Source: a virus. From it: a stretch of 22,882 nucleotides of DNA. The notes beneath the pieces were generated by a model. The model was not told the DNA's origin, ran no database searches, and worked only from the letters and a program-made list of their open reading frames with translations. The position numbers and the translations under genes were made by a program. Positions 21,048 to 22,882 of this stretch are shown one piece after another (the stretch's first letter is position 1; each line of letters opens with the position of its first letter). The stretch covers positions 1 to 22,882 of the IMG/VR virus record IMGVR_UViG_3300023079_000010. One strand, written 5' to 3'.

Positions 21048-22165
21048 GCGTCCGCCGCGGGCTGTGGGCGTTCGTCACCGAGACCCGCACCGGTCGCGTG
21101 GTGGAGAAGAACCTGCCGTTCACCTCGCCGCGCGCCGGGTACCGGATCAACACCGAGGGGCCGATCTCGGTGGACGTCCCGATGACCGGGGCGTTCAACA
21201 AGCGACACTTCCGGTTCCTGCAGAATCCCTGGCGCTACTCCTACGGCCTGGCCCTGGACGACTTCGTGATCCAGTGCGGGCCGATGACCGAGCACCCGGA
21301 GTACTCCCCGGACTCCGAGACGTGGTCGGTGGTGTGCGCCGGGCTGATGGTGTTGTGGAACCGCAAGCGGATCCTGCTGACCGACCTGTCCTACCCCAAC
21401 CTCAGCCTGCACGACGTCGCCCGCACCCTCATCGCCCAGGACATGGCCCAGACCTACGGCGACCTACCCGTGGACCTGCCGTCGCAGAACAACCTCGGCG
21501 GGGCGAGCACCACCTACGAGGCCGCGAAGCTGCCCAAGATCGGCGACCTGCTGCGCGACCTCACCGACGAGGACAACGGGATCGAGCTCGAGTTCCGGCC
21601 CTACTTCGTCGACCCCACCACCTGCGACCAGGTCCGCCACACCATGCGCATCGGCGCCCCGTTCCTGGGCAGCCGCACCAAGGTCCACCGGTGGTCGCGG
21701 GACAAGTCACTGGTGTCGGTCACCCCGTCCGGCGGGGGCGGTCGCATCGCCGACACCTACATCGTCGCCGGGCAGTCCACCGGCGGGGGCAGCACGTACG
21801 GGATCAGCGCGCCTCCCCCCGCGGAACGCAGGCTCGCCACCCAGGGCTGGCCGCTGCTGATGGACCTGGACAGCACGCACACCAGCGAAGCCGACGTGAC
21901 CACCCTGACCAGCTACGCCAACGCCAACTACGCCGCCCACCACGACGGACCCCGGCAGATCACCGCGCGGGTCAAGGCGCTGCCCGCGCCGGGGCAGGGG
22001 CCGCGGCTCACCGACTGGTCCCTCGGCGACGAGGGAATATTCCCCGTTCGCGGCTACCTCGGGATGCCCGACGCGGACTTCCGCTGCCGCATCATCGGCT
22101 CCGACCTGGTCAACTCCGACGAGATCGACCTCGAGCTCCAGGTCCTGGCCGAGGTGAACACGTGA
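21044..22165 (+). CDS. Tail-associated protein, ReqiPepy6 gp37-like
   Basis: A 373-residue protein starting at an ATG that overlaps the previous stop (ATGA). The first 100 residues (RRGLWAFVTETRTGRVVEKNLPF, then the YSYGLALDDFVIQCGPM strand) and the later ARTLIAQDM and IELEFRPYFVD blocks resemble gp37-like hub proteins, which are tail-tip components that follow Dit in actinophages. Gly-rich turns near 227-247 (TPSGGGGRIADTYIVAGQST) link the two halves. The match is by memory of the family; a profile search would confirm it. Length and gene order are consistent. Confidence 0.65.
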   Translation: MSVRRGLWAFVTETRTGRVVEKNLPFTSPRAGYRINTEGPISVDVPMTGAFNKRHFRFLQNPWRYSYGLALDDFVIQCGPMTEHPEYSPDSETWSVVCAGLMVLWNRKRILLTDLSYPNLSLHDVARTLIAQDMAQTYGDLPVDLPSQNNLGGASTTYEAAKLPKIGDLLRDLTDEDNGIELEFRPYFVDPTTCDQVRHTMRIGAPFLGSRTKVHRWSRDKSLVSVTPSGGGGRIADTYIVAGQSTGGGSTYGISAPPPAERRLATQGWPLLMDLDSTHTSEADVTTLTSYANANYAAHHDGPRQITARVKALPAPGQGPRLTDWSLGDEGIFPVRGYLGMPDADFRCRIIGSDLVNSDEIDLELQVLAEVNT

Positions 22166-22806
22166 CCAGCCCCCGACTCCCCGGCGTCCCCTCCCCCGAC
22201 CACGACCAGGTCGACGGCACCCGCACAGTGCTGCGGCGCCTGGACGACCTGCGCAAGGCCCTCGTCGGCCTGGTCCGCGCGACCGACGACACCGGCGCCC
22301 TGGTTCTCGCTCCCGGCAACGGAGCCTCGGGCTGGGGTGTGGCGCTCCCGCAGCTGCACGCGCCGATGTACCCGCTGGTGCCCTACCTGGGCAACCTCGG
22401 TTACACCTTCACCGTGGCCGCGACGTGGACGGTGAAACCCATGGCGCAGCGGATGAACATCGGCGTGCGCTGGGGGTACCTCGAGACGCCGATGACCACC
22501 GGCACCGGGATCGGCGAGTACGAGCTGCGCTACAACGTCGGCCTGGTGCCGCTGCCGCGCGGGTCCGGCGTCGGGTTCTCCACCCTGGTCGACGCCTGGG
22601 ACTCCGGGACGCCGGGCACCAAGGGCCAGGACGGCAGCCTCACCAGGCAACTGGCGTTCACCTTGCCCGCGGGCCCGGTGTTCAACGACGCGGGCGGCGT
22701 CACCTGCTCGATCTGGACACGCAACCGGCCGTCCACCGGGATGATGACGGACCTGGCCCGCGTCGCACCGATGTGGGCCTACCAGTCTGGGATCGGGAAA
22801 GGGTAG
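22162..22806 (+). CDS. Minor tail protein of unknown role (214 aa)
   Basis: A 214-residue protein whose GTG overlaps the preceding stop (GTGA). Residues 1-50 are helical and hydrophilic (RTVLRRLDDLRKALVGLVRA), possibly a coiled-coil joint to the hub. The remainder is beta-rich with many Gly/Thr (YTFTVAATWTVKP, then YELRYNVGLVPLPRG) and ends GIGKG. It may be a fibre or baseplate component. No family is recognised. Placement within the tail-tip cluster is the main evidence. Confidence 0.65.
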   Translation: MTSPRLPGVPSPDHDQVDGTRTVLRRLDDLRKALVGLVRATDDTGALVLAPGNGASGWGVALPQLHAPMYPLVPYLGNLGYTFTVAATWTVKPMAQRMNIGVRWGYLETPMTTGTGIGEYELRYNVGLVPLPRGSGVGFSTLVDAWDSGTPGTKGQDGSLTRQLAFTLPAGPVFNDAGGVTCSIWTRNRPSTGMMTDLARVAPMWAYQSGIGKG

Positions 22807-22808
22807 CC

Positions 22809-22882
22809 ATGGGCCTGCCGGAAGAACTGGGTACCGCGACGCTGATCGGCTCGTTCGTGGACAGCGAGGGCGAACCCGACCC
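22809..22882 (+). CDS. Start of a further tail gene, cut by the window edge
   Basis: Only 24 codons are visible. The ATG follows the previous stop by two bases, with GGGAAAGGG about five to six bases upstream. The N-terminus (MGLPEELGTATLIGSFVDSE) resembles the beginning of phage fibre proteins built from small beta domains of the type G-x-x-x-D-x-x-G-x-P. The identity remains open. Confidence 0.6.
   Translation, partial: MGLPEELGTATLIGSFVDSEGEPD

Overview
The window is the late-gene half of a tailed actinobacteriophage or prophage (siphovirus type). The evidence is high-GC, GTG-rich coding with GGAGG-type ribosome binding sites, tight 1-4 base gene overlaps, and a canonical order: small terminase, large terminase, portal, MuF-like protein, scaffold, HK97-fold capsid, head-tail connectors, tail terminator, major tail protein, frameshifted tail-assembly chaperone, tape measure, Dit, baseplate and tip genes. 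No integrase, lysis cassette or immunity repressor is visible, so lifestyle cannot be decided. The host is probably a high-GC actinomycete; the genus cannot be named from sequence alone.

Layout. Positions 1-3100 hold a leftward replication operon: a ribbon-helix-helix (RHH) protein, a family A DNA polymerase with an exonuclease domain, and a prim-pol primase/polymerase that runs off the left edge. Positions 3101-3540 hold a divergent control region: an AT-rich core flanked by inverted arrays of unspaced 7-bp repeats with a TGTGA/TCACA core. Rightward from 3541 come a small gene, the terminase genes with three small genes between them, portal, MuF-like protein, scaffold and capsid (to 10953). 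A structured leader precedes the capsid gene and a hairpin follows it. Two connector genes lie at 11300-12138. A self-contained cassette (12143-13112) with its own promoter-like sequence, a tail-anchored membrane protein, a zinc-ribbon/HTH protein and a terminator-like hairpin interrupts the connector cluster. Tail genes run from 13197 to the right edge.

How it works together. The leftward genes replicate the genome and the rightward genes package it and build the particle. The RHH gene sits next to heptad repeats that resemble known RHH operators, which suggests that the control region is its operator, an origin, or both. The chaperone pair uses a -1 frameshift at CCCAAAA, with a perfect 12-bp stem ten bases downstream. 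The 12143-13112 cassette has the architecture of a phage moron.

Most notable for follow-up: the heptad array with its adjacent RHH gene, the moron-like cassette, the alternative hairpins upstream of the capsid gene, and the complete frameshift signal. Structural gene calls rest on recognisable sequence and synteny. Regulatory calls are read by eye and have not been computed.
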